This document shows positions 34,701 through 46,647 of a stretch of DNA of 64,000 bases, in pieces (position 1 is the stretch's first letter; each line of letters starts with the position of its first letter). The notes below the pieces were generated by a model. The model had not been told where the DNA came from, searched no databases, and worked only from the letters and a program-made list of their open reading frames with translations. The position numbers were made by a program, and so were the translations under genes. The stretch is taken from the NCBI GenBank assembly GCA_002914845.1, contig JXTC01000024.1, positions 871,159 to 935,158 on the forward strand. The letters run 5' to 3'. The stretch is from Trema orientale (taxonomy: Eukaryota > Streptophyta > Magnoliopsida > Rosales > Cannabaceae).

Positions 34701-35760
34701 TAAGTTTTTTTTTTTCATTATTTTAATTTTCTCTCCCTTTTTTTTTTAAATTTTATTCCATTTTAATATTAGTTACAAATAAAAAAGCAATTTATTTACT
34801 AACTTCCGTTAACAAAATTAACTAATTTGGTCATTAGTTTCTTCTTTTTTTTATTATTTTTCTTTTTTTCTTTTTAGTGTTATCTACATGTAGAAATCAA
34901 ATTAGTTACTAATTTCCGCAAACAAAATTAAACAAATTTGTCATTAATAACAATTCCCTTTTTTTCTCAATTTTTTTTTTCTTTTTTTCTCAATTTTTTT
35001 TTCTTTTTTTTTTGTTTTAATTTATATTTTCTTTCCCTATTTTTTAATTACTTTTTCCTTTCGACTTATTCTTAATTTTTTTTTAAAAAACACTAAATCT
35101 TTTTTTTTTGTTCTATCCTTATATAAGTAAATCACAGGAAACTATAAAGGTTTCTTGGAAACCAATTTGGTTTATTTTTAGTAGAATGCCCTTAGGTAAG
35201 TAAATCAAAGAAAACTACAAAGGTTTCTCTATATTGACATTTTAAGTTTTTTTTTCATTATTTTAATTTTCTCCCCTTTTTTTTTAAATTTTATTCATTT
35301 TTAATATTAGTTACAAATAAAAAAATAATTTATTTACTAACTTTCGTTAACAAAATTAACTAAATTGGTCATTAGTTTTTTCTTTTTTTTTTCATTATTT
35401 TTATTTTTTTTTCTTTTTAATATTATCTACACGTAGAAATCAAATTAATTACTAATTTCTGCAGACAAAATTAAACAAATTTGTCATTAATAACAATTCC
35501 CTCTTTTTTCTCAACTTTTTTTTTCTTTTTTTTTTTGTTTCAATTTATATTTTCTTTTCCTATTTTTTAATTACTTTTCTCTTTCAACTTATTTTTAATT
35601 TTTTTTTTTAAGAAACACTAAATCTTTTATTTTTTGTTCTATCCTTATATAAGTAAATCACAGGAAACTACAAAGGTTTCTTAGAAACTAGTTTGGTTTC
35701 TTTTTAGTAGAATGCCCTGTAGGTAAGTAAATCAAAGAAAACTACAAAAGTTTTTTAGAA
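34686..35760. repeat. 541-bp tandem duplication of T-rich sequence
   Basis: TCTATATTGACATTTTAAGT at 34686 recurs at 35227, and the next ~500 bases follow in the same order (ACAAAATTAACTAA, TCTACATGTAGAAATCAAATTA, GTCATTAATAACAATTCCC). Each copy ends in units of the minisatellite that continues to 36540. Confidence 0.75.
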
Positions 35761-36545
35761 ACTAGTTTGTTTTCTTTTAGCGAAATACCCTATAGGTAAG
35801 TAAATCACAGGAAACTACAAAGATTTCTTGAAAACTAGTTTGGTTTCTTTTTAGCGAAATACTTAGTATATAAGTAAATCACAGGAAACCACAAAAGTTT
35901 CTTGGAAACCAGTTTGGTTTCCTTTTAGCGAAATACCTAATACATAAGTAAATTATAGGAAATCACAAGGGTTTCTTAAAAACTAATTTGATTTTCTTCT
36001 AGCCAAATGCCATGTACGTAAGTAAATCACAGGAAGCCACAAAAGTTTTCTGGAAACTAGTTTAGTTTCTTTCTAGTAGAATGTTTTATACATAAGTAAA
36101 TCACAAAAAACTACAAGAGCTTTCAGGAAACTTGTTTAGTTTATGTGCAGCAGAATGTCCTGTATGTAAGTAAATATCAGGAAACGACAAAGATTTTCTA
36201 TAAATTAGTTTTTTTTCGTTTTAGTAAAATACCCTATACATTAGTAAATTATAAGAAACCGCAAAGATTTCCTAGAAACTAGTTTAGTTATGTTTTAGTG
36301 AAATGTCCTATTGCTAAGTAAATCACATGAAACTATAAAGGTTTCTTAAAAACCAGTTTGGTTTCCTTTTAGCAGAACACCATGTATATAAGTAAATCAC
36401 AGTTAACCACAAATATTTTCTGAAAACTAATTTAGTTTCCTTTTAGCATAATACATTATATGTAAGTAAATCATAGGAAACCACAAAAGTTTCTTGGAAA
36501 TCAGTTTAATTTCCTTATTGCAAAATGCCCTATGTATAAATAAAC
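35640..36545. repeat. Minisatellite, ~75-bp unit, about 12 units
   Basis: The unit reads roughly GTAAGTAAATCACAGGAAAC / CACAAAAGTTTCTTGGAAAC / TAGTTTGGTTTCCTTTTAGC / GAAATACCCTATA. It recurs about every 75 bases with individual substitutions. Two further units sit at 35120-35225 within the duplicated block. Each unit contains a GGAAAC..GTTTC pairing, so units can fold. No reading frame is conserved across units. Confidence 0.8.
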
Positions 36546-37920
36546 TGACAAGAAATTCTAGAAATCTAAGAGCAAAAACTTTCTTGGTAGGCAATATTAA
36601 GTTTCTACACACATATTTCAACTATTCTATATCAAAAAAAAGAAAAAATTGTTATAACATATAAGTGATGTCTCAATTTTGAACCACCAGAAACATAAAA
36701 CAATGTTATATACACCCACCATAGTATGAATTTATATAATCAAAGCTAATTGGAATAGGAGATAAGGTAACAATGACATCCAAGTAATAAGACATGCATC
36801 CATGAGGAGATCTAGTTGGCCAAAGCAGCTCCAGTATATATCACATTTTATTTCAATATCAGAATCCAGCATAGAGAGAAGTGGAAGGAGATAGCCATGA
36901 TTGGGAAGATTGGGCCTGCAACACTTGGGTGAGGCATTGAACAAGGGTGTTAGAGAATATGATCAAGTTCTCAAATTAAGCGATTATATTTTTGAAGTAA
37001 GAGCAATAAAAATATATATTGTTAGCTAAGCTTATAATCAGGAATACAATTAAGTAATAGAATCTATAGGAGACTACAAATTTAGGCAACATTTACATCC
37101 CAAAGAATTTAAAAGAAATAGCATCCTATATGAGTTTATTAAAATGGTGAATACCTATCACCACCCACCTTTGGCAACTGAGCTCAACGAAAAATTACCA
37201 AAGCAATAGTGGAATCACAAAAGTAGTGGCTACAAGTAAACAAGATATTTTCTTAGAAACACTATGATGAAAATTAATGGTACCTATTTATTTATAAAAC
37301 AAATTAAGAAAGGAAATCCTTTACTGACATTTTGTCAAACATTAAGCGGGCGTCTTCCATATGGCTATATTTTACATATATCTTCAAGTAGACGTCTTCA
37401 ATTTCAACTCCAGAAGCTCTAAAAGTGTCTATACATACCCTATCAAAATATATACTCAGCAAATAATGAAACAATCAAAACACAATAAAATCAACTCCAT
37501 AAACAATAAAATAAATTCTAAATCTATTTTTTGTACTCATTCAAGTATTTGACGAAGTGAAAATTAAAAGCAGAAAAAGAGAAAGAAGACTTACTCAGTG
37601 TTGAGGATCTAGAAGTCTTGAGAAGAAGACGAAATGGTGAGTAGCGAGAAATGAGATGAGATGGAAAATATTAGGGCTAGGATTATGATTAGGATTTGGA
37701 TGCCCCACTAAGTCTGAGATCAGCTGCCATGGCTTCTTGCCTATATCCTTTTTCCGCTTGAGCATTCGAGGAAGATAAAAGGAGTTGTATTTTTAACATA
37801 TTTTTTTTTCTCTAAGAAACGGTATGAAAATAATGGAAACGAGAAGATCGTAATGTTGGTATTGATTTTTAAAAGATCGTAGTACATGTCATTTTCCCAA
37901 TAGTATATGTATATGTATAT
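36546..37920. other. Unassigned interior of the composite element
   Basis: No domain found in the short frames here. The sequence is less T-rich than the minisatellite and includes a few unspliced-looking segments (36700-36960, 37560-37790) that could be captured host DNA. I see no firm evidence for a gene. Confidence 0.35.
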
Positions 37921-38166
37921 ATATTTAGCAGGCCTATTGGGTCCGCGGGCTAGGATGGGCCATCCCGCAGGCCAGGACAGGCACAAAGCCTACACCGGGT
38001 CAGGGTAGGCTGGCTCGTGGGCCTTAACACTTAGGCCCAGTCATAGGCCAGGATGGGCCGTGCATAATATTAGGTTGGGCTGGCCCAGCTTGATTAAATT
38101 GCAGGACGGACCATGCTGAAATTTATACCTCTAGCCGAGAGGCAGGTAAAGTAAAGAAGTTGCAAG

Positions 38167-38738
38167 TAGGGATGGCAATATAACTCATGGTTACGGGTAT
38201 CCATGGTTATCCGATCCGAATGGGGAGGGGAAAAACCGCTCAAGCGGGAAAAATGACCGGGGCGGGGAATAACCGTACCGTTAATATGCGGGTATGGTGC
38301 GGGGACGGTATTTGTATAATCCGCACCGTACCCGCCCCGATATATATATTTACATAGAAAAATTATTATACATATAAATATCTATTTAATTTCACACTAT
38401 CAATATTATTATATCTTTGGTAAAATAATGATTTTGGAGAGTTATATGTACTTATATATTTAAATTTTAGAGTTTAAAAATTATTAGTATATTGTTGTGT
38501 TTAATATTTTGTTGATTATGAAAAGGATTTAGTATTTTCATCTTAATTTTTTAATATTTTAATATTATCAATGGGTAATGGGTAACCGCGGTTTTCTCCG
38601 TTATCCATTGGTTAATACCCGCACTATCCCCGCATCCAAAAGAATGGTTAATGGGGTGAGTATGGTATTGTGATTGGCTTTCGGAGATGGGGATGGTAAT
38701 TAAAAAACTGTTCCCGATCCGCTCCATTGCCATTCCTA
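38167..38738. mobile_element. hAT-type MITE, copy 2 (perfect 8-bp TSD)
   Basis: GTTGCAAG lies directly outside both ends (38159-38166 and 38739-38746). Termini TAGGGATGGCAAT and ATTGCCATTCCTA are perfect 13-base inverted repeats. Subterminal GC-rich blocks (GGTGCGGGGACGGTATTTG) and an AT-rich middle match the copy at 22200-22762. The perfect ends suggest this copy is younger. Confidence 0.9.
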
Positions 38739-38746
38739 GTTGCAAG

Positions 38747-40383
38747 GCAAAGAATTTTTTTTCAGACTCGTCCAGTCTAAACCAAAAAATGATTTTTTTC
38801 TTTGGTTTTTTGTTTTTCTTTTTGTTAATAAATAGGGTATTTTGTTAAACCATATGAAAGGAGCAGCACTTTTAGATTTAGATGCATGTAACCTGTTTAC
38901 AGAACGCTCCTGAAAGGAAAATAAATAACAGCCTAGATACGTCAGTTAATAAGCTCTCTAATTCATTGCAAAGAAAATAATTTGCGTGAGGTGAGTCGAA
39001 CTTTAATTAGTTACTAAATAGGCTTAGCGTGTGATTTCAATTTGCGCGTTTTAATATAAAAACAACTAGAGACTAGTTAAATAAATAAAATAAAACAACT
39101 AACTGGTAAGTACTATAGGATCAATTAACAATTATCAACTAACACGGAAGAGTTCTCATGACTTAAAATTAAGTAGTAGCCATTGATCACATCATTACTA
39201 AATTTAGTGTAATATGGGCTCCCACACTGTTACAAAGAAACATTATTATCATTCAAAGTGACATGCGCCGCACACCGTCACAATCACAATTTAACCCCCG
39301 TAATCCCACTATATTTGTAAGTTGAAAGTGTTAATTTTTAGTGAAGGTGTTTGATAGGCAAACTCCAATCTAAAGACTCATTTGAGCCACCACCGGAGTC
39401 GTCTGCATAGTGAGTAGTGACAGCCTCAGTCGCCTTATTCACATCAAGTAATAGATTTAAATTTTTAAGAAATGAATTTATTAAGCTCCAATATTCTTTC
39501 TTTTTTTTTTTTCTTTTCAATTCCTTTTTTTGGAAGAGCTCTTTAACTAGATACAATACTAGTTCCGTTTCGGTGTCACTTGACCACTAAAACATTTTCT
39601 TCAAACCCACAGACATTAGTAAAGAAAAATTAAATAGTAAGTATAACTTTAGACAACTAAACAGAAAAGAAATCAAATCCGGACAACTAGGGATTCAATG
39701 AGACTGTATTCCCCATTACATGTTTGTGTTGGATACTGCTGAGGAATTAAGCTTATATGTTCGTATCTAGCATGAATTATATAATAATACATATATCCCC
39801 TTTCAAAGAAATAGACATACATTAACTATCTCTCTTTAGTCCACAATTAAGTAGGAATATTTATTAGTAGCACATGTTTTTGAAATTCATATTATATCAC
39901 CTTAAGATAGTCGAATCATTCGGTATCTGCCATAATTTGATGAAATTAGATTTTAGATTGAAGCAGTCCGTTCAAGTTGGGTTATTATTGGACCCTAGTG
40001 CATAAACCCCAATATAAGTTTAACTAGAAGTCGAAAATAGTGCACAAACACAATGAAAAGAGAGAATTCTAATTCTTGAGAATGAATATAATGTGTACCA
40101 TAACAATCAATAAAGGGGTGTCCAAAAACATTTAATCTGTGCTCCATTACATGTATTTTTATTATGTAACCAAGTAAGAGCTAAAACTTTCCGTACTTCT
40201 TCAGCTGAACAAAACTTTTGTGCCAATTACTTCATGTGGAGTGTAAAGCAAGGAATGAGGATAGGGAAAAAACTGAAAAGAGGAAGAAGCTAGGAAAGGA
40301 AGAATGTACACATAGGGCGACTGCGCGCCAAAATTATTAGGAGGAATATGTTTTTGAGCGAGGCAAAAGAACAAAAAAATCCC
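38747..40383. other. Non-genic region
   Basis: No gene recognised in either strand. A minus-strand frame at 39338-39556 has no domain. The last ~100 bases may be the former 3' UTR of the SYLF pseudogene. Confidence 0.4.
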
Positions 40384-41948
40384 TCATTTCTCAAGCTTGG
40401 CAAAAAGATTTGAGAAGGAATGATAAAGAATGGCAGCAGCAGGAGGCCTAGTTAACGCCCCAAGAAGAATGTCAGATGCATTCATGGATGGATTACCGTA
40501 AAATCTCAAGTGGTCTTGTGTTTCGATTTGTCACTATAGTCCCTTCTAACTTCTAGTGAACACCCAAGAAAAGCACCTGCAAAGTGCATCAACTTTCATT
40601 AGAACAAAAGAAAGTTTGCACTCTCTAGACTCTAGAGAACAGACCTCTCAGGCGGTCGTAGAGAGGGATTTGAGTCATTAAAACTGTGGCATAAATAAGA
40701 AAAACACAGCTACAAGTTTTCTTATCAGTTACACTATGTTTAGCATCTTCTTGAAAAGAAATAGTAAGATGGGAAATATTATGTATGTACATGCCGTTCA
40801 AGAGACCAGCATCGAGATTACAAATGCCTGATAATGATCAGTCATGGAACTATTATCTTTCCTCCGAAAGTTTCAGTGATATTTCATTTGATTCTACATT
40901 AAAAGCAGGCAACAGCAGCGAATACTAAAAGCAAGTAGTGATGAAGAAGTTACCTTTAGAACAGCTGTACGTATAGCAAGCAGCATAGCCACCAACTCCA
41001 ACATGTACATCAACTTCAGCAACTCGCCCAACAATGCCAGCAGCTACACTAAGACCTGCTCTAACTGAGATGTGCAAAGTTCCCGCTAGGCATTTGGAGG
41101 GGGGGAAAAAACATGTAACCTTCCAGAGTGTATTAATTCTAATGGCAAAAAGACGTCTTAAACAAATTCCTGAAAATGACATTTCCAAAGCATGATTATA
41201 TGTGTACAGGTTTACACTCATTACACAATACTTAAAAAAAGGGATAAACAAATGAAGACCTGGCCACCAATCTTTTGTTTAAAAGTCAAGCTAATCATAT
41301 TAAACTCCAAGCAGTATTTCTTTTTCTTCCTATCTTTTCTGAAAGCAGATCAGCCTTTTTCTTTCAGTACATCAACCTTCCAAACAAATCCAATTGAAAT
41401 AGTAGATTTTCATAGCCATCATTGACAAGAGATGTTCAAAATTAGTTCTACAATGCATCAACACCCAATTAGTTTTCTATGCAATAAATAATACATGCTC
41501 ATTGTCATAATATTTCTATTCTAATTTGTGTTTTGCACATTAGACATGCTATTAGCATTTAGCAACAATCGTTTCACATGTCCACTACTTTAATGCGACT
41601 TGTTTCAGAGTATTTCTATGAAAATTCAGTGTAGCATCAATGTCAAGCAAGCGACCCGAAGTGAGAAATTTTATAATGGTATTACAAGAAGTAAATATCC
41701 TAAAAATATTTGAAAGCTCACTTACGCTTATGATGCACATATATCTACAGACACAATTAGTTTACCTGAGCTCCCCACTCAATTCCAAAGAAAGAAATGG
41801 CTGATGGTGAAGACCAAGATCCATCCTTCGCTTGAGCAACTACTAGCCCTGTTCCAACTTTATACGTCACCATCGCACCAACCTTAGCTATGGTAAGAAT
41901 AGAAGTAACATAACATATAACACCTTTAGAGATTCGTTTCATGTTTTC
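40384..41948 (-). pseudogene. SYLF-domain (DUF500/Ysc84-like) gene remnant
   Basis: Minus-strand exon remnants: 41948-41766 (VGAMVTYKVGTGLVVAQAKD, GSWSSPSAISFFGIEWGAQ), 41085-40954 (SVRAGLSVAAGIVGRVAEVD, GGYAACYTYSCSKG) and 40576-40384 (GAFLGCSLE, then GTIVTNRNT, then LRFYGNPSMNASDILLGALT, ending LFAKLEK-stop). All keep GT..AG borders. SYLF domains bind phosphoinositides, and plant members often pair SYLF with a FYVE finger in endosomal traffic. It is broken: exon 1 ends in phase 0 while exon 2 begins with two bases of a codon, so the exon usually starting GGELTDF is missing. The last exon has a 7-base duplication at about 40544-40556 that shifts frame, and a second shift some 35 bases on. 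No FYVE-encoding exon was found upstream to 43 kb. Confidence 0.8.
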
Positions 41949-42255
41949 CTAGAATTATTATTCCTCTAACTAACAATAATATTGTAGAGGAAATTAGGTT
42001 GAGTAACATTTTTTATTCGTTTTATAGATGGATTTTCTAAAGGAAAACTGTTTCAAAAAATTTCATTCAATTATGACTAGATGAGTTTGGTACGAGTAAG
42101 CATGAAAAAAAAATTTACAATTAGACACCCATGACTATGAGCATTGAGCACGAGGTACGGGGCACGATACAAGGCACCAATTAATATTATCCTGCTTAGC
42201 CTCACTAGCTCCACTATAAATACATTTTCTAAATGTTTAAATACATTTTTCTTAA
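41949..42255. other. Non-genic stretch
   Basis: No gene or repeat recognised between the SYLF remnant and the Mutator-type MITE. Confidence 0.4.
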
Positions 42256-42433
42256 GGGGATGGCTACGGTAGGAGCGTCCCTATGTAGGGTCATGTCTTA
42301 ATTATCGTTATCGTTAGATGGGAATCTGTGGGGAATAACAGGAATCTATGGAGAATCTATTTATATACAGATTCCCATCCAACGGTGAATAGACAGGACC
42401 CTACGTAGGGGCGCCCCTACTGTAGACGCCCCC
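42256..42433. mobile_element. Mutator-type MITE with perfect 9-bp TSD
   Basis: TTTTCTTAA flanks both ends (42247-42255 and 42434-42442), the 9-bp duplication expected for Mutator-like elements. Ends GCTACGGTAGGAGCGTCCCT and AGGGGCGCCCCTACTGTAGA are inverted repeats. An inner stem pairs GATGGGAATCTGTGGGGAAT with ACAGATTCCCATC. 178 bp, non-coding. Confidence 0.85.
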
Positions 42434-42654
42434 TTTTCTTAATGTTTCAAATTACCATTAAAACTTAAATTGGCCTTCGTGATTGATACATAAGTAAATA
42501 TAAGTTTTAAATCCAAAAAATCACCATAAAAGCTCACAGAATCTAATAAAAATTATATATGTTTTAGGGGAACCTTGTAACTATTCTGGACCATATAATT
42601 AATTAATTTCTTCCTGCCATAAAGTGGATATACATGTATGCCTCCTTATTTTGT

Positions 42655-42840
42655 CCATTCCGTTTCGTTCAAATGGAAAAATTATCCATCAACCACGTCA
42701 ATTATTAGAATGAGTTTTTTTGTGTCTTAGAATGAGAATGGAGTGAGATGTTTTTGAATGGTCCATTCTAATGTCTCTCATTCTAATTAAATTCATTCCA
42801 CTTTATTTCATTTCAAATATATTTCATGCTAATTATAACT
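42655..42840. mobile_element. Fragment related to the element at 25433-25792
   Basis: Shares strings with the nested 25-kb element, such as GAATGGTCCATTC, TTCTAATTATAACT-like text and TTTTTGTGTCTT followed by GAATGAGAATGGA. Its left end reads CATTCCGTTTCGTTC; the terminal repeats are not complete. Confidence 0.5.
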
Positions 42841-42842
42841 TA

Positions 42843-43131
42843 GGGGAGGGCTACAGTAGGGGCGCCCCTACGTAGGGCCACCCTTTATATACCGTTTGAT
42901 GGGAATCTGTGGGGATAACGGGATTCTGTGAGGAATCTATTTATACACAGATTCCCATCAAACGGTGAATAGACAGGGCCCTACGCAGGGACGCCCCTAC
43001 TGTAGACGCACCCTTTGATGGGAATCTGTATATAAATAGATTCTCCACAGATTTCCGTTATTCCCCACAGATTCCCATCAAACGGTTTATAAAGAATGGT
43101 CCTACGTAGGGACGCTCTTACTGTAGCCCTC
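42843..43131. mobile_element. Compound copy of the 42256 MITE
   Basis: A full copy (GGCTACAGTAGGGGCGCCCC to GCCCCTACTGTAGACGC, about 42848-43012) runs directly into an inverted part copy (GATGGGAATCTGTATATAAA to GACGCTCTTACTGTAGCCCT). Three segments that can pair with each other result. No matching 9-bp duplication was found around the compound unit. Confidence 0.7.
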
Positions 43132-43397
43132 CCGAAAAACAATGGATAACAAATCTTTCTATTTTTTATTTTTCCCAAATAGGTTTTTATTCTTGTTTAT
43201 ATTTTTCGTTCGAGTATGATTCGTCAGTGACAGCATTTGTGTCCTCAACCCGTGACGCTACAGCCTCTCGAAATAATATCTTTATCCTCTGAGCCACAAA
43301 TCATTCTTTGCCTGCCGACGTGGCCTCAGTCAAAATCGCGTGCGAATTACGCACCCTATGCCCTTCTCTTTCTTTGTCTTTGTCTCTCTCATTTCGC

Positions 43398-43422
43398 TGT
43401 CTCTCTCTCTCTCTCTCCCTCT
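43398..43422. repeat. CT microsatellite in the 5' leader region
   Basis: A (CT)n run of about 20 bases some 420 bases before the next start codon. CT-rich leaders are common in plant promoters and 5' UTRs. Confidence 0.6.
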
Positions 43423-43840
43423 GATCCCAACTTCGAAACCCTAATTTCACAAACCATCAATTTTCCTAGTTCTCCCATCTCTGATTTTTTTTTTCTTTGC
43501 TTCCGGAAAAGAAACTTAAGCCACAAAAAAATTTGCCTTTTTTTTATTTTTTTATATTTTGGGAACGGTTAGAAATTTCAGTTCCGACTTTGAATTCCCA
43601 AGCTAAGAGCTCAATTTCGTGAGCTTTGAAAACCTCCCTTGAAGCTTGAAACCCTAATTTCAGCGTTTCTTTGCGGTTCTGTGTAGCTTGTAGGATCTAA
43701 TTTGATAGATCGTTTTCTGTTTTTTGGGAAGCTTGAATTTCGTATTTTTGAGCTCACGTCGACACTGGAGCCATGAAGTTGATTTTTTTTTGAGTTTATC
43801 AGGTAATAGGAAAATCTGGGTTGACTTTGCTTTGACCAAG

Positions 43841-46598
43841 ATGTCGGTAGAGAGGTCGTTTGAGGCTTGGGAGGAGGTGCAACGCCACGGTCAGGACCTG
43901 GCGGACCGGCTGGCTCAGGGTTTCACTGGGTTGATCCATTCCCACATAAACCCGCCCCCTTTCCAGTGGCCCAATCCTCAGAATTCTAAGCTCTTCGATC
44001 TTGAATTCCCGCCGCAGAGTTTCGGTAAAAGGGACTTTGGGTTGGTTGTTGATAACTCTGGAATCAATGGGGTTTCTGCGATTCTTGATATTGGTAACAG
44101 AATTGGGCAGGCTGGGGCGGATTTTGGGGCGTGTTTGAATGGGATGGTTCAGCAGTTCTTCAGGATACTGCCCGTACCGTTTCGGCAAGAGGAGAATGCG
44201 ATGGCGTCAGTCCGGATAGATTTTGATAAGCATAGGCAGAGAGCTGATGTTGATATGATTGTTCAGGACGAACTGGGACCCTTAACCGATAGGTTGAGAG
44301 ATTTCGGGTTTGTTGAGAATGACAATAGTGCGGATGGAGCAGTGGAGGAAGAAGTTGCTGGCTTTAATCTCAGGACGGCTGGTCATCTTGCTAGACCTCA
44401 GGTATATTTGTAATCACTGGTAAGATGTAATCGAGATTTATGGTTTGGGAAATAATCTACCAATACATAGAATTGAGAACTCCTAGACTCCTAGTGAGTA
44501 GAACAGTGACTGTGTTGAATCACTTTAACGTGAAAGTAATTGTTTAGTTTGGTGTGTATGGGAAAAATGTCTTGCTTGCGTCCAGTGTTTTATCGTCTCT
44601 ATTGGATGGATTGTTTGTTGACTGGATATGCTTCAGTCTAGGTTGCTTTATGCACAGGACGCACAGTTGTTTTATTTGTAAACCAGATGAAACCTGCATA
44701 AGTCATGTGCATTGACCTACTTTCACAATTCACACTGGTTTTATTTGGACAGGACAAATCTGCCTTGGTTCAGTAATGCTTTAGTGACTTCCATGTGAAC
44801 AACTGTTTTCTGCCTGGGTCCTGACTTACTTTCCAAAAGAAACACAATATGGTTTTGACCTGTTAGTTACAACTTACAATTTGCCACCAGTGAGTTGCCT
44901 ATTAACTGGGCGATGATAAGAATCTAAAGTGGGTCGAATCAGTTGTGGGATGCAAGATTCCGTTTCTATTTTTCTTTTCTTTCCCCGAGTATAACGGCAG
45001 AATCTTACAGGACCATTCCTTGTGTGTTGCGTGGATCCTCTTAGAGATGATAGTTGGTCATGTTTCTCATGTTTTGTTTTCATGTTTTTCCATTCTTTGC
45101 TTATGATTATTATACGAAGTTCCAGGCTCTTTTAGGTACATAACATTATCATTCCAAAAAGGAAGCTTGTGATTCTATCAGATTTTTTCGCAGCAATTAA
45201 TTTTAAGTAATTAAAATGTTTGTTTGAGAAAAGTAGCTGTGGTATTTGGGAATTGTTTTGTCGATTAATTGTTAGCAGTTTACTTATGGCGAGCTTTTAG
45301 TTGAGTTTGATGGTCTTTAATTTGTTCATTTTCACCAGATTATGGCGATTAAATGGAATTATAATAGTAGATAGGATGTAGAAACCTTTTTTTTTGATAG
45401 GAGTTTGTCGGATTGTATATTTATTTCTATTAATTTTATCCTATTGGATGCAGGGAATTGTCAATTTCACATCAACATATGATAGTAGAACACGTGATGT
45501 GGAAAGTTCTTTGGTTGCAAGAGGAGACTTATGGCGAGTTGAAGCATCCCATAACAGTTCTTCTTCTAGGAGTGACAGTTCGTCTCTTTTCCTTGTCCAG
45601 CTTGGGCCAGTACTTTTTGTTCGCGATGCAACTCTTCTTTTACCTGTGCATTTGTCAAAGCAACACTTGCTTTGGTATGGTTATGATAGGAAGGTATGTG
45701 CTACTATTAACTTCATGGACCTACAATTTCTTCCAAAGAACAGGACTTGAACCTGGATCATGTTATGTTTACATTGTTCATGGATACAGTTGATTGTTTG
45801 TTTCATTTTCAGAATGGCTTGCACTCACTTTGTCCAGCTGTGTGGTCTAAACACAGAAGGTGGCTCCTAATGTCAATGCTATGTCTCAATCCCTTAGCCT
45901 GTGTAAGTTGCTTTTATTTCATGAGATTTTTAAAGCATCATATACTGTGTGTTTGTTGACGTAGACAGTAGTTTTGTTTGATTCATTTTCAAATGGATTT
46001 ATTTACTGATGTTGCCTTTCTACACAACTCATATTGATATTGGTTAGATTACAATATCTGATCATGTATGACCAAAATGCTGAGAACTTGATTAACTGCA
46101 AGAGCATTCTGGTTTGGATCTTATTGGTTTATCATGCTGCTTTCTTTTGTTATGTTTAGTAATCTCTTTGGTGCATCTTATGTTGACCCAACCTTGACAT
46201 ATTTCGTATTAATTTATTTTTCTTAAGTCATTTTATCCCCCCCTCCTTCTTCTCTCTCTCTCTCTTCCTGATATCTTAATTTTACTAGCTCTTTGCTTTT
46301 TACTGTTGTTTTGCTGCACCTGAACCTTGTAAAGTCATTTGAGCCTGGTATCATTATTACCCCGAGAAACATCCCTCCCTCCCCCTCCCATTCATTCTTT
46401 GGTTGTCGTCGTAATAAGTGTGTTTTTGTCATGGACCTGTTCTGCTTGTGATTCAGAGAAGAATAAGGCAAGGGTGTTACATGAGGTGGGGAACTAATAA
46501 TTATGGAGATAAGTTCTCCTGCCTTGTTTAACAGGGTAATCAGCTTTCTGAATGTTAACAAATACTTGGTACTTGGAAATTGGATTATAACAATACAT

Positions 46599-46647
<49 letters not shown>

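Larger units (their letters stand above)
31889..38133. mobile_element. Composite 6.2-kb element with GGCC-rich inverted termini
   Basis: The left end (GGAGGTGTAAATTTCGGTCT, then AATTTAATCAAGCTGGGCCAG, GGCCCATCCTGGCCTAT) is matched in reverse complement at the right end (37925-38133: GGCCAGGATGGGCC, CTGGCCCAGCTTGATTAAAT, AAATTTATACCTC) over about 180-200 bases. CGAGAGGC occurs outside both ends (31856-31863 and 38136-38143) as a possible 8-bp duplication, but on the left it is 25 bases away from the terminus. The termini recall plant hAT elements. A third GGCC-rich patch of the same kind lies inside at 33570-33760. No transposase frame was found. The two termini may instead belong to separate copies. 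Confidence 0.45.

Noticed and set aside
35640..36545. CRISPR-like array
   Set aside because: Plant DNA; the repeats are adjacent ~75-bp degenerate units without constant repeat and unique spacers.
41192..41425. Plus-strand frame within the SYLF locus
   Set aside because: It is intronic on the opposite strand of the pseudogene and has no domain.
43724..43840. Extension of the beta-barrel-like protein upstream of MSVERSF
   Set aside because: The extended frame has no ATG start (it would begin with TTG) and its sequence looks like untranslated leader.
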